Counted from the first letter of the stretch, positions 16,019-25,085 are shown. The stretch: 64,000 nt of DNA from Cellvibrio sp. UBA7661 (GCA_002483365.1 DLHT01000017.1:35270-99269), one strand, 5' to 3'. Numbers and translations are program-made. The notes: generated by a model from the sequence alone, not told the origin.

Positions 16019-16573
16019 TTATTTAATCATCAATACTGCATCAGGCTTTTTGCCTTTGGCTGGAATGAGTGATCTGGCTGTTGCCATAGAGTCAGAACAT
16101 TCTGGCTTGAAGTTCGCAACATTTTTATTGGTTGCTTTTGGCACTTCTTCGGTCAGTATTTCCACCGTGTTGCCGTCATCATCAAGGTCGCCAACGTCGG
16201 GCAATTTGAGCGTCAGCTTATTGTTGGTCACGTAAGCTTCAACACTGATTGTATTTAATGTTCCAAGCTTAAAGGTATTTTTCTCTACGTGAGTAAAATC
16301 AAATCCGGAATCAATCCAGTAACAATTTCCCCATTCATCGTAGGTATCGCCCGCGTAATCATAAAAGGTGCCTTTTCCGTCGCTTGCGATATGCAAATAA
16401 AGCTCGTCGCGCACACCCGGAGAAACCTCTTCCGACAGGTCCCACAATCCGGCAATCGCGGCTGTACCATATTGCGTGTTGCCGAATACGTTACCGCCTC
16501 CATTACCGCTTCCACTACCACCGCCGCCACAAGCTGCCAATAAAAACAGGCTGCCATAAACCATTTTTTTCAT
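16019..16573 (-). CDS. Hypothetical lipoprotein with glycine-rich N-terminus
   Basis: 184-residue predicted lipoprotein. MKKMVYGSLFLLAAC forms a short signal peptide with lipobox LAAC (Cys15), followed by GGGGSGSGNGGG, a flexible tether frequent in this lineage. The mature part is acidic and beta-rich (GLWDLSEEV near 40, LYLHIASDGKGTFYDYAGDTYD near 55-76) and carries two Cys outside the lipobox that could pair. I do not recognise the family. The start at 16573 is favoured by the signal peptide; in-frame ATGs at 16588 and 16600 arise from a 12-bp tandem duplication carrying GGAG. Confidence 0.7.
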   Translation of the reverse strand: MKKMVYGSLFLLAACGGGGSGSGNGGGNVFGNTQYGTAAIAGLWDLSEEVSPGVRDELYLHIASDGKGTFYDYAGDTYDEWGNCYWIDSGFDFTHVEKNTFKLGTLNTISVEAYVTNNKLTLKLPDVGDLDDDGNTVEILTEEVPKATNKNVANFKPECSDSMATARSLIPAKGKKPDAVLMIK

Positions 16574-16574
16574 A

Positions 16575-16598
16575 ATCCCAAGCTCCATCCCAAGCTCC
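16575..16598 (-). repeat. Tandem 12-bp duplication over the ribosome-binding site
   Basis: ATCCCAAGCTCC occurs twice in direct succession (16575-16586, 16587-16598). On the minus strand each copy supplies a GGAG, so the lipoprotein gene has two Shine-Dalgarno-like sites. Confidence 0.9.
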
Positions 16599-17417
16599 AT
16601 TAATGAGCGGTGAAATCCAACATAAGTCCTATGCAAGGTTGCCGCAGAGGCGAGCAAAGATGCGGGCGCGATCTTAGCATAATGGCTGATAATCCCCAGC
16701 GTTTGGATAAGCTTGGAAAGGTCTGTTTTTGCAAAAAATAGATGTTGGTTTTTCCAAGCAGGTTGTCTATTTCCAGTTAGTCAGCCTGCCTTCATCCGCA
16801 TCCAATAAGTGCCCAAAAAGCTGGATAAGGTTATATAAATGGTTTGCAGGGTGAAAATAACTTTCAGCCTCATGAAAAAATCATCGGGCTGTTTCAATTG
16901 GTTACACGAGAGTATTTGTTTGGTAGCAGCATCTTATCGTGGATATTTACAAAACTTGACAACGTTGTCCATTGGGCGTAGTTTGAGATGTTCAAGTACT
17001 CAGTTCTGAGTGTTTTCTTGTTAGTTGGTTATCGATGTTTGTTGGAATGCTTTTGTTGGAATAGCTGTTGGGAACTACAGCGCTGGGTTACAACAAGGGA
17101 ATAATAAAAAATCTAACGAATAACGGGTTAATCACTGAATAGTCCGCTGATCATTATTTTATTTGAGTGAAAACTCAGAGCGATATCCTATTGCCTGAAA
17201 AAAAATAGGATCGCGCAACATAATTAATGCATTACGCCTGCTGCAGTATTGTTAAGCCCTTTTCTCTTAGAGCGGGATTCCGTTGGTATTTTTTGCTGAT
17301 GTTGGAATCACCGTTGTTTTGCGATTGTGTGAATCAAGTGAAATAAAAATTACCCCGATCACAGGGGAGGGCGTTTTATTGCCCGAAGAAAATAAAATCA
17401 ATCACGAGGGGAAAATA
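16599..17417. other. Long non-coding region upstream of the chitinase
   Basis: About 820 bases without a supported gene, between the divergent lipoprotein and chitinase genes. It holds the NagR-like palindrome at 16958-16969. If transcription starts near that site, the chitinase mRNA has a leader of roughly 430 bases. An in-frame upstream extension of the chitinase from 17283 lacks a signal peptide at its start and is not supported. No riboswitch was recognised. Confidence 0.5.
16957..16970 (+). promoter_or_regulatory. NagR-like (LacI-family) operator before the chitinase
   Basis: GACAACGTTGTC (16958-16969) is a perfect 12-bp palindrome with a central CG, embedded in TTGACAACGTTGTCC. It resembles the N-acetylglucosamine regulator sites of NagR described in Xanthomonas and Alteromonadales (TGACA-RCGY-TGTCA). 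Overlap of its TTGACA with a possible -35 box would suit repression. Assignment is by motif resemblance; no regulator gene is in the window. Confidence 0.6.
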
Positions 17418-20400
17418 ATGAAAATAATTTCAAAGTTGATGTTGATGTCGTCAGCGGGATTATTGTGGTCAACGACAGCCCAAGCTTACGACTGTAGCCA
17501 ATTGGCGCAGTATGTAAATGGCTCCGCTTATACAACGGGTGCGCTGGTAAAAAATGTCAATAAGGCCTACCGCTGTACCGTGAGTGGTTGGTGTTCAATT
17601 GGCGGCCCTTATGAGCCGGGTGTAGGTTGGGCGGCAAGTAATGCATGGGCTGATTTGGGTTCATGCGATTCGGTCGTGACCTCAAGTAGTGTTGCACCTT
17701 CCAGTGTGTCATCCAGCAGCGTGGCACCATCAAGCGTATCGTCAAGCAGTGTTGCTCCTTCCAGTAAATCGAGCAGTGTTGCGCCTTCCAGTATTTCATC
17801 GAGCAGCTCTTCGGTTTCAACCGGTGTGTGTGCGGGCATTAATGTTTACCCGAACTGGACCCAAAAAGATTGGTCCGGTAATCCTTCATATGCTGCGGGC
17901 GGTGATCAAATGCAACACCAGGGTGTTGCGTATAAAGCAAATTGGTGGACGCAAAGTGTTCCGGGTAGCGATGGCTCCTGGGCATTTGTGCAAAATTGTA
18001 CGGGCACAGGTAGCAGCTCGGTTGCGCCATCAAGCGTGTCATCGGTGAGCAGCAGTCGCTCCAGTGCATCATCGTTGAATAGCATTTCAAGTTCTTCCAG
18101 TTCAATTATTCCGTCTTCTTCATCTGTGCCTTCTTCTTCATCCGCTCCCTCCAGTGTGAGCAGCGCGAGCAGTAGCAGTGTGAGCGTGGCGATTACCGGT
18201 TATTTTCCGGTGCGCGCAAATCCCGTGAGTTTGAAAGTAAAAGGTTGGCCAAGTGATTTGGCGATGGGTTCTTTCACCGATAACAACACCGCATCCAACG
18301 ATGCGCTTGCTGCATCCGGTGTGGATTCTGTTTTCAATAACGAAGGTAATGGCACTGGCGACCGTGGACAAGTGATTGCACCCAATGTTACCAACAATAC
18401 CATTGTGCAAGCGCGTGATATTGAACGCGTAGGCGGTGGTTCTGTGTTGCCGGTGATTGGTGTTGCCACAGCTGATGCAACCGATATTGGTGCGGACGAT
18501 ATTTTAAATTCTGCCAATATGGTTAAGCATTTCCAAAATCTGATTCGCGTTGCAGCAACCTTGCAGGCGAGTAAAGATTCATCGCATCCGAACCCCGGTG
18601 CAATCGTGCTTAACGCTGGTTTATTAGCGCAGTGGCAAGCGAACCAAAATGGCAGTTTTAAAACTGCATTTGGTAGCCAGGGGGCATGGGTGGCGATTGA
18701 TGTTAAACAAGCGGTGAAAGATGCGTTAACCAATGATGCGAACTTTGTTATCGGCAGCCAATCTTTATCGGCCATTTATAATTTGAATAATGTGAAAGCC
18801 GAAGTGGATAGCGCGTTGCAAAACAACATCACCGGTTGGGTGCAAGCACACAATTTGTTGATTAAACGTTTGAGTCCGGATGTCTCTTTCGGTTGGGTTG
18901 CGGGTGTATCAAGCCCTGGCAATAACACCTGGGTGCATACCGATTTTGATGGCTTGCAAGATGTCTGGAATGCAGCGGCTTTCTCTGTATCCACCTTTGC
19001 CAATAGCATCGGTGCTTACACCACGAATAGTTATCGCCCGGATTTCTTCGCGTTCGATACCTCGGCTGACGATGGTTTGTCACCTTCTGCGCGCGGTGCT
19101 TATGCTTACGGTGCAAGACAATGGGAAAATTATTTGAATTACGTGCGTCAGGTGACTGATTCATTATCAGTTCCGGCAATGCTGTGGCAAATTCCTGGTA
19201 GTCACTTAGCGAGCGTGAGTGAATCTACTGGCAGTTACAATCTGGCAAATGATTCAGGCACCGCCGGTACCTATTTCATGGGCGATAAAAGTATTGGAAA
19301 AACCATTAGCAATGTGCGCAGTGATGTGTTGAGCATTCCGCTTAATTCATCGGTGTACACAGGTGCAAGCAGTGTGAATGCCTTGTTACAGCAAACGCCG
19401 TACGACTGGGGTATTTCCGGTTTGCGCCGCGCCGCATACAGCAACGTGTTTGCGATTATGTGGGGTAGCAAAACCGGCGTAGGTGTTGTTCCAACTGCAA
19501 ACAGTGCAACCGATAACGGTTGGTTGAAAAATAAAATTGCTGCCAATAAAGCCAATGGTGGTATGCCATTGTACGGCTCAGGTGAATTAACCACTGCAAG
19601 TGCGATCACCACCATTGCGCAGTTGAACAGCGATTTGGCGAGCGTTGAAAACGCCATGAATAATCAGGCGTTCCTTTACACCACACCATCCAATGGCAAA
19701 GAACCTTCCAGCATTTACAAGTGGGCGGATTTCTTGATGGCGTTAAATGCAATGCACAACGTAGGTGTAGGGCCAACCAAATATTGGTTAATTGATCCAA
19801 CAAAAGATGATGCAACCAATATCAAATACGCCAAGGTGGCAATTGCAGCGTTCCTTTCACAAAGTATGAAAGAAACTATCCAATACGATGCGTGTGATGA
19901 AAATAACTGGTCGATCAATACCGGTGATCCAGTGAACTATCCGATCTCTGCATCATGCGGTCAACTGCAACAAGATTATGCATCCTACGGCCAAGACCCA
20001 ATTACCGGCCGCGACAATCCATACTCTTGCCCACGCAATCCAAAAATGGAAATCACCGCGAACACCAATGCAAAATGGTACGGCGCTCCAGGTCCATTAT
20101 TCACTGCGCCTGATCGCGTGTTGGCGAAGAAAGGTTTGCTCGTGAATGGTAGTGTGGGTTACTGGGATTACAGCGCATGGTTCCCTGCAGTCACCACCGT
20201 GGATAAATCTGCGCAGGCTTATTTGCGTGAAGAAGGTAAAGTGTATGACGGCCAAAAAGCCGGTAAGTTTGTGTGGAATGGCAGTGCAGGTAAGAGCATT
20301 GAAGGTTGTGGTTGGTGGGGGCGCGGTGTTATTCAAACCACTGGTCGGTTGAACTTTGGTAAGTTGAACCACTTCCTCGGCCGCAGCCATGTTGATCCTG

Positions 20401-20789
20401 CTTATGCTGGCCAAGTGATCGACGGTGTCCCAGTAACTCCGGCACCTGCACAACCGCTGTACGCCGATATGGATCTTTGCTCTAACCCGCAATTGGTGTG
20501 TTCATCAACCGAGCACGGTGAAATTAAATGGATCGCCGGTTTGTTCTTCTGGATGAACGAAGTGCAAGGCTACAACGATCCGGCGTACAACTGGGATTAC
20601 TATGCACGCTTGAAAGCTTACGTTGATGGCGGATTAAAAGGCGATGCATTTATCAACGAGATTTCCGGCATTGTAAACCGCGGCTGTCCGGCAGCTACTT
20701 GCCCAATCAGCGGCGCAGTAGATGGCTTGGCTGACAGAAAAGCCAACTTCGTGAAAGTGCTGCAAATCATGGGCTTGAATCCGCAATAA
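17418..20789 (+). CDS. Secreted multidomain GH19-type chitinase with two carbohydrate-binding modules
   Basis: 1123-residue secreted protein. Signal peptide 1-23 (ending TTAQA); a Trp/Tyr-rich CBM5/12-type module at about 24-83; a serine linker with SVAPSS repeats at 84-135; a second Trp-rich module at 138-194 (VYPNWTQKDW, VAYKANWWTQS); a second serine linker at 196-257; an unrecognised domain of about 490 residues (258-750); and a C-terminal GH19-like domain from about 751. In the last, SQSMKET near 817 supplies the likely catalytic Glu, and GCGWWGRGVIQTTGRLNFG near 962-980 is the GH19 signature; paired cysteines follow. It should hydrolyse chitin outside the cell. GAGGGG precedes ATG 17418. 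A terminator follows and a NagR-like palindrome lies 450 bases upstream. Confidence 0.9.
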   Translation: MKIISKLMLMSSAGLLWSTTAQAYDCSQLAQYVNGSAYTTGALVKNVNKAYRCTVSGWCSIGGPYEPGVGWAASNAWADLGSCDSVVTSSSVAPSSVSSSSVAPSSVSSSSVAPSSKSSSVAPSSISSSSSSVSTGVCAGINVYPNWTQKDWSGNPSYAAGGDQMQHQGVAYKANWWTQSVPGSDGSWAFVQNCTGTGSSSVAPSSVSSVSSSRSSASSLNSISSSSSSIIPSSSSVPSSSSAPSSVSSASSSSVSVAITGYFPVRANPVSLKVKGWPSDLAMGSFTDNNTASNDALAASGVDSVFNNEGNGTGDRGQVIAPNVTNNTIVQARDIERVGGGSVLPVIGVATADATDIGADDILNSANMVKHFQNLIRVAATLQASKDSSHPNPGAIVLNAGLLAQWQANQNGSFKTAFGSQGAWVAIDVKQAVKDALTNDANFVIGSQSLSAIYNLNNVKAEVDSALQNNITGWVQAHNLLIKRLSPDVSFGWVAGVSSPGNNTWVHTDFDGLQDVWNAAAFSVSTFANSIGAYTTNSYRPDFFAFDTSADDGLSPSARGAYAYGARQWENYLNYVRQVTDSLSVPAMLWQIPGSHLASVSESTGSYNLANDSGTAGTYFMGDKSIGKTISNVRSDVLSIPLNSSVYTGASSVNALLQQTPYDWGISGLRRAAYSNVFAIMWGSKTGVGVVPTANSATDNGWLKNKIAANKANGGMPLYGSGELTTASAITTIAQLNSDLASVENAMNNQAFLYTTPSNGKEPSSIYKWADFLMALNAMHNVGVGPTKYWLIDPTKDDATNIKYAKVAIAAFLSQSMKETIQYDACDENNWSINTGDPVNYPISASCGQLQQDYASYGQDPITGRDNPYSCPRNPKMEITANTNAKWYGAPGPLFTAPDRVLAKKGLLVNGSVGYWDYSAWFPAVTTVDKSAQAYLREEGKVYDGQKAGKFVWNGSAGKSIEGCGWWGRGVIQTTGRLNFGKLNHFLGRSHVDPAYAGQVIDGVPVTPAPAQPLYADMDLCSNPQLVCSSTEHGEIKWIAGLFFWMNEVQGYNDPAYNWDYYARLKAYVDGGLKGDAFINEISGIVNRGCPAATCPISGAVDGLADRKANFVKVLQIMGLNPQ
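17688..17807 (+). repeat. Serine-linker coding repeats in the chitinase
   Basis: Four imperfect units of about 27-30 bp encode SVAPSS(V/K/I)SS. Such repeats are typical of Cellvibrio/Saccharophagus plant-wall and chitin hydrolases and can change length by slippage; they are coding, not CRISPR. Confidence 0.85.
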
Positions 20790-20807
20790 GATTAAAGCCT
20801 GCAACAA

Positions 20808-20840
20808 TAAAAAACCCGGCTCACAAGGCCGGGTTTTTTG
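20808..20840. terminator. Bidirectional terminator after the chitinase
   Basis: AAAAACCCGGC (20810-20820), loop TCACAAG, GCCGGGTTTTT (20828-20838). A and T tracts on both sides let it also serve the convergent outer-membrane gene ending at 20907. Confidence 0.92.
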
Positions 20841-20906
20841 TTTATCATCAGCTGGGTTATCGAACAAAGGCGCAATAAATTGTGCATTTTTATTACGCTG
20901 TCGATA

Positions 20907-21464
20907 TTAAAACGTAATGCCAGTACTCACATAAAAATTCCAGTAGTGCGCTTTGGTATCGCCAGGTTCACCAAATAATTGGTAGTCCACACCCACACCG
21001 AGCAGTAAATTTTCCTGAATTCGCAAGCCCACTTCGCCGTTGGCTTCAAACATTGCTTCCCAATCATTTAAATCAGGGTTTTTGAATTTAAATTTACCAA
21101 TTCCCGCGCCCACACTGCCCAGTAAATATAAGCCGGAATCATAGGCGTAGGGGTCATAATTAATTCCACCAAAACCAACGGAATAAGTTTCCACTTTTAC
21201 ATCCGGTATCGCTTGCTCCAGCTGCGTTACATTTTGGCTTGCGGCAATATAAACCGGCATCTGCGGTAATATCAGCTTTACGCCCAAGCTCCGCTCAAAA
21301 TCCATTTCGTATTTATCGTACTCGCTATATTCAAACTCATCTTCATCCGCAATGATCTTTCCCCAAGGTGCAAATTTAAATTGCACCACCATCGGCAAAT
21401 CATCCTGCGCATGGCTTAAGTTAGTGGTTAGGCCTAATATCAGTATGGATAAAAAACGTTTCAT
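20907..21464 (-). CDS. Predicted outer-membrane beta-barrel protein
   Basis: 185 residues with a signal peptide (MKRFLSILILGLTTNLSHA, cleavage near 19) and alternating hydrophobic beta-strands such as LYLLGSVGAGIGKFKF and GLRIQENLLLGVGVDYQLFG, ending in the terminal Phe that BAM recognises (YVSTGITF). Size and pattern suit an eight-stranded OmpA/OmpW-like barrel. The family was not recognised. It lies 86 bases downstream of the transglutaminase gene on the same strand, so it may be the last gene of that cluster. Confidence 0.7.
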   Translation of the reverse strand: MKRFLSILILGLTTNLSHAQDDLPMVVQFKFAPWGKIIADEDEFEYSEYDKYEMDFERSLGVKLILPQMPVYIAASQNVTQLEQAIPDVKVETYSVGFGGINYDPYAYDSGLYLLGSVGAGIGKFKFKNPDLNDWEAMFEANGEVGLRIQENLLLGVGVDYQLFGEPGDTKAHYWNFYVSTGITF

Positions 21465-21550
21465 TGTTTTCCTTGAATAATGAGTTATAGATTAAGTTGC
21501 AGTAGTGCTCAGCTTATAGGTATGCGTGTTGTCATTGATAAATCTTAAGA

Positions 21551-22453
21551 TTACAAGCCTTGAATAACATCTTCCGGAATGCGTTGCACATCGACGGATA
21601 CGGATAATTGTGGAGATAGACCGCCACCAAAAATAACGCCTTTGAGTGGTGTTACGTCGGAGTAGTCGCGCCCCCACGCGGTGGTGATATGTTGTGAGCC
21701 AGTCAGGGTGTTGTTGGTTGGGTCAAACTCATACCAGCCTTCGCCCGGCGAATACACCGCGAACCAGGCGTGTGTTGCATCGGCACCTACTAATTTTTCC
21801 TGGCCTGGTGGTGGTAGTGTTTCCAAATAACCACTGACATAACGCGCGGGGTAGCCCAATGAGCGCAAGCAACCAATCGCGAGGTGCGCAAAATCCTGAC
21901 ACACGCCGCGCTTGTGTTTGAGTACATCGGCAAGCGGTGTTGCAACGTCAGAAAATTGCGGGTCGTAAACAAATTCGCTAAAAATCCGCTGCGTTAATTC
22001 CAATACTGCCGATAAAAAAGGCCGGTCATTGGCAAAAGAAGGTGCTGCATAATCGGCAAGGTCGGCATGTTGCTGCACCATGGGTGAATCCAGCATAAAT
22101 TCACGTGCGCTTAGTGTTTCCCAGTCTTTGCTATTTTGCAGTAAATATTTTACGTAGGCGCAAGGGGTTCCAAAATCCAGATTGATATTGTGGGTGTTTT
22201 CTTTAATCAACAATTCACTGGTGATACTGACATCCAATTCACTATGGTCTTTTTCAATCGCAAATTGTAAAAAATGATTGCCAAAATAATCGGTATGTTG
22301 GGTATGCCCACTGACTTTGGGTGAAATAGTAATTTTTATATCTTCAACACGCTGGCGCTCGGTTGCGCGCGGCAACACATACGCAAGGTTGTAACAATGG
22401 CTCACCGGCAATGAATAGTGGTAGCGGGTGTTATGTTGGATACGGTATTTCAT
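21551..22453 (-). CDS. Transglutaminase-like protein (Bact_transglu_N plus core)
   Basis: 300-residue protein without a signal peptide. The N-terminal 90 residues are the Bact_transglu_N beta domain (YRIQHNTRYHYSLPVSHCYN), and the core carries the Cys-His-Asp triad: C185 in KRGVCQDFAH, H228 in DATHAWF and D244 in WYEFDPTNN. The fold serves transglutaminases, peptidases and amidases; in the ATP-grasp/alpha-E context it is proposed to cut or transfer peptide tags. It follows the ATP-grasp/alpha-E fusion gene on the minus strand after an 82-base gap made largely of tandem 18-bp repeats. Confidence 0.92.
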   Translation of the reverse strand: MKYRIQHNTRYHYSLPVSHCYNLAYVLPRATERQRVEDIKITISPKVSGHTQHTDYFGNHFLQFAIEKDHSELDVSITSELLIKENTHNINLDFGTPCAYVKYLLQNSKDWETLSAREFMLDSPMVQQHADLADYAAPSFANDRPFLSAVLELTQRIFSEFVYDPQFSDVATPLADVLKHKRGVCQDFAHLAIGCLRSLGYPARYVSGYLETLPPPGQEKLVGADATHAWFAVYSPGEGWYEFDPTNNTLTGSQHITTAWGRDYSDVTPLKGVIFGGGLSPQLSVSVDVQRIPEDVIQGL

Positions 22454-22480
22454 AGTCGGTGCGCTTTATCATTCGATTAT

Positions 22481-22540
22481 GTTTAAAATCTGAGTTCGTT
22501 TAAAGATCAAAGTGCGTTTAAAGATCAGAGTGCGTTTAAA
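22481..22540. repeat. Tandem 18-bp repeats at the 3' end of the ATP-grasp/alpha-E gene
   Basis: Units of GTTTAAAGATCAAAGTGC (22498-22515) and GTTTAAAGATCAGAGTGC (22516-22533), a degenerate copy at 22481-22497 and a partial copy from 22534. The gene's TAA stop (22536) sits inside the partial copy, so the array looks like repeated duplication of the gene's last bases. Confidence 0.88.
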
Positions 22541-25085
22541 GGTGATCTTGCCATTCAGTATTTTTCACCAGCAATTGCGGCCCTTCGGTGTGATCAAAAT
22601 ACCGATGGCCTATGGTTTTTGCAGCGTTAGTAAGCAAATACTGCAGGCGCGATAACAATTGATCCAGATCGCTGCGAATACCATCTGTTGTTTTTGCCAG
22701 AGTTTTGATGTCGCTTAATTTCAGTGCGGTAGTCGCTTCCAACAATAGTTTGTGCTCTGCACTCAACGTATCGCGGTCTTCCGGCAATTCAGAAAAATGT
22801 TGCTCAAGCTGGTTTAGCTGATAAATCAACGAACGCGGATTTTTGTTGTTGAGCATAATCATTTCCAGCCCCTGATCGATATGAATGCCATTTTGGTAGC
22901 GGCGGCGATAAGGGATTAATGCTTCACCACAGAGTAATGTTGATTCGATAAGACTTTCCTGATCAGGCTCATCAAAACGTGGCGTCAGCAAGGCGCGTAA
23001 GCTGCTGATAATTTGCAGTGCGCGTTCAAGTCGGCGGCCGATTTCAATAAAGTGCCAGCCGTTGCCGCGCGTCATGCTTTCATGGATCAAACCGGCGAAG
23101 GCAAGCAGGGTAGTGATCAGGGGCACAAGTGCTTCTTCCGGTGCAGAGAGTGCGCCGGGTTCCAATGCAATTTTTAAATTTTCCAATTCATCGCCAATAT
23201 CGTTAATCACGCGTTGGGTATCGCTGGATAATTGTTCTTTCACTTGCTCCGCAGAATTGATCATGGCGATCAAATTATTTGCCACGCTGCCCAAGCGCTG
23301 TTGATCCAGCAAAATTGCGATCATTTCCGGCTCGGGATTTTTTAATAAATTGTGCTGAAGGCTAGTAAAGCCGGGGTAAGTTGATGTTACATGGGTGATG
23401 GCACTTAGCAGTGTACACTGCACTGCATCGGGTAATTTTTCCGTGCGGTTGAGCTGGATAAATACCGTGCGCAATAAGCGTAATGCCGATTCGGCGCGCT
23501 CCGCGTAACGCCCCATCCAAAATAGATTTTCGACTACACGGCTGGGCAATGCATTGCCCGATTCCAGTGTGGGTTGTACATCTACCGGGCGCAAAGTGAT
23601 TTGCTTTTCCGGTTCGGAGGCGAGTACCCAGGTGTCTTTGGAAACCGAGCCGCGTTGATTGGAAATAATGTTTTTATCGCTATCCAAATTAATACGGGTA
23701 AGGCCGCCGGGCATCACCGCGTAGGAACTTTCGCTTGCCACCGCAAAGGTGCGTAATACCGAAGGGCGCGGCACAATTTTCCCTTGGTGCCATGTGGGGG
23801 TTTGTGCACCGGCAACGTATTCTTGCGCAGCAAATTGATAAGGGTTTTTACGAATGCGGTTTTGCCAGGCTTGTAATTTGGTTTCATCCAAATCGGCACC
23901 GTAGGCTTCATACAAACCCGGGCGACGATAGGTAGGTTTAATCAGTAAATTTTTTAAATTGGCGCACACATATTCCAAATCATCCGGATTGCCACACCAC
24001 CAGGTTTTTACCGATGGCAACTGCAAATCGCGACCAAAGAGCGCGCGCGAAATCGCCGGTAAGTAACGCAATAGCGCAGGGTTCTCAAGCACACTTGAAC
24101 CGAGTGGATTAGCAATTGCAACGCGCCCCATACGCGCAACTTCCAACAAACCGGGCACGCCCAAACGTGAATCGCCTTTTAATTCAACAGGGTCACAATA
24201 AATATCATCCACGCGGCGCAAAATGACATCGACGCGTTTTAAACCATCGAGAGCTTTCATCCATACATAGCCGTTGCGCACACTTAAATCGCTGCCTTGC
24301 ACTAATTGGAATCCCAAATAATTGGCGAGATAGGCGTGTTCAAAATACGCTTCGTTGTAGGTGCCGGGTGTGAGTACAACAATACGTGCAATGCCGCCGT
24401 TAGGATTTAATTCTTGTAACCGTTGGCGCAGCCGTGAAAAAAATAATGAAAGCCGGTGGACATGACTGTCGCGAAATAAACTGGGAAACACGCGGTTCAT
24501 TACCGTGCGGTTTTCCAGCGCATAACCGGCACCTGAAGGTGCCTGGGTGCGGTCAGCCATCACCCGCATATGGCCATCGGGCGCGCGCACTAAATCTACG
24601 CCGTGTAAAATCAGTTGATGTGGGCCAGATAAATTGACGTTATGGCAGGGCCGTAAAAATCCCTGATGTGAAAATAACAATTCCGGCGGTATAACCCCTT
24701 GGCGAATTAATTTTCGCTCGCCGTAAATATCTTGCAGCAATAAATTAAAAAGCTCGGCGCGTTCAATCAAACCGGTTTCAATCTGATTCCATTCATCGCT
24801 ATTGATTAATAAGGGGATTGGATTGAGTTGCCAGCTTTGGTTTGCATCCGGTTCATCGTAAATTTTATAGGTTGCACCATCATCGCGCAAAATGCGGCGC
24901 GCTTTTTTTTGCCGCTCTTCAATGGTGTCTTGTCCAAGAGATTCAAAACTGTGTAACAAGTAACGCCAGTAGGGACGAATGCGACCTTCTGTATCGTAGG
25001 CTTCATCAACGCCCTGTTGTGGCGAGGGATAATTAAATGCCCCCTGATTGGTATCGAGCCGTGTTTCCATAAGCGTGGAATTCAT
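22536..25085 (-). CDS. Fusion of circularly permuted ATP-grasp type 2 and alpha-E domains
   Basis: 849 residues. Residues 1 to about 500 are a CP-type ATP-grasp (DUF404/407) domain with RTQAPSGAGYALENRTV, VVLTPGTYNEAYFEHAYLA and VDVILRRVDDIYCDP; residues about 515-849 are an alpha-E domain starting LPSRVVENLFWMGRYAERAES. Both halves align by eye with the separate genes at 13.4-15.8 kb. It is predicted to catalyse ATP-dependent amide-bond formation on an unknown substrate. The gene is flanked on the same strand by two transglutaminase-like genes, the arrangement reported for the Anbu-associated system. Confidence 0.93.
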   Translation of the reverse strand: MNSTLMETRLDTNQGAFNYPSPQQGVDEAYDTEGRIRPYWRYLLHSFESLGQDTIEERQKKARRILRDDGATYKIYDEPDANQSWQLNPIPLLINSDEWNQIETGLIERAELFNLLLQDIYGERKLIRQGVIPPELLFSHQGFLRPCHNVNLSGPHQLILHGVDLVRAPDGHMRVMADRTQAPSGAGYALENRTVMNRVFPSLFRDSHVHRLSLFFSRLRQRLQELNPNGGIARIVVLTPGTYNEAYFEHAYLANYLGFQLVQGSDLSVRNGYVWMKALDGLKRVDVILRRVDDIYCDPVELKGDSRLGVPGLLEVARMGRVAIANPLGSSVLENPALLRYLPAISRALFGRDLQLPSVKTWWCGNPDDLEYVCANLKNLLIKPTYRRPGLYEAYGADLDETKLQAWQNRIRKNPYQFAAQEYVAGAQTPTWHQGKIVPRPSVLRTFAVASESSYAVMPGGLTRINLDSDKNIISNQRGSVSKDTWVLASEPEKQITLRPVDVQPTLESGNALPSRVVENLFWMGRYAERAESALRLLRTVFIQLNRTEKLPDAVQCTLLSAITHVTSTYPGFTSLQHNLLKNPEPEMIAILLDQQRLGSVANNLIAMINSAEQVKEQLSSDTQRVINDIGDELENLKIALEPGALSAPEEALVPLITTLLAFAGLIHESMTRGNGWHFIEIGRRLERALQIISSLRALLTPRFDEPDQESLIESTLLCGEALIPYRRRYQNGIHIDQGLEMIMLNNKNPRSLIYQLNQLEQHFSELPEDRDTLSAEHKLLLEATTALKLSDIKTLAKTTDGIRSDLDQLLSRLQYLLTNAAKTIGHRYFDHTEGPQLLVKNTEWQDHL

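Noticed and set aside
17283..17417. Upstream extension of the chitinase by 45 codons
   Set aside because: The signal peptide starts at 17418 with a good Shine-Dalgarno; the extension would bury it.
17688..17807. Regular repeats resembling a CRISPR array or minisatellite
   Set aside because: In frame and encoding SVAPSS serine-linker units of a secreted enzyme; no unique spacers.
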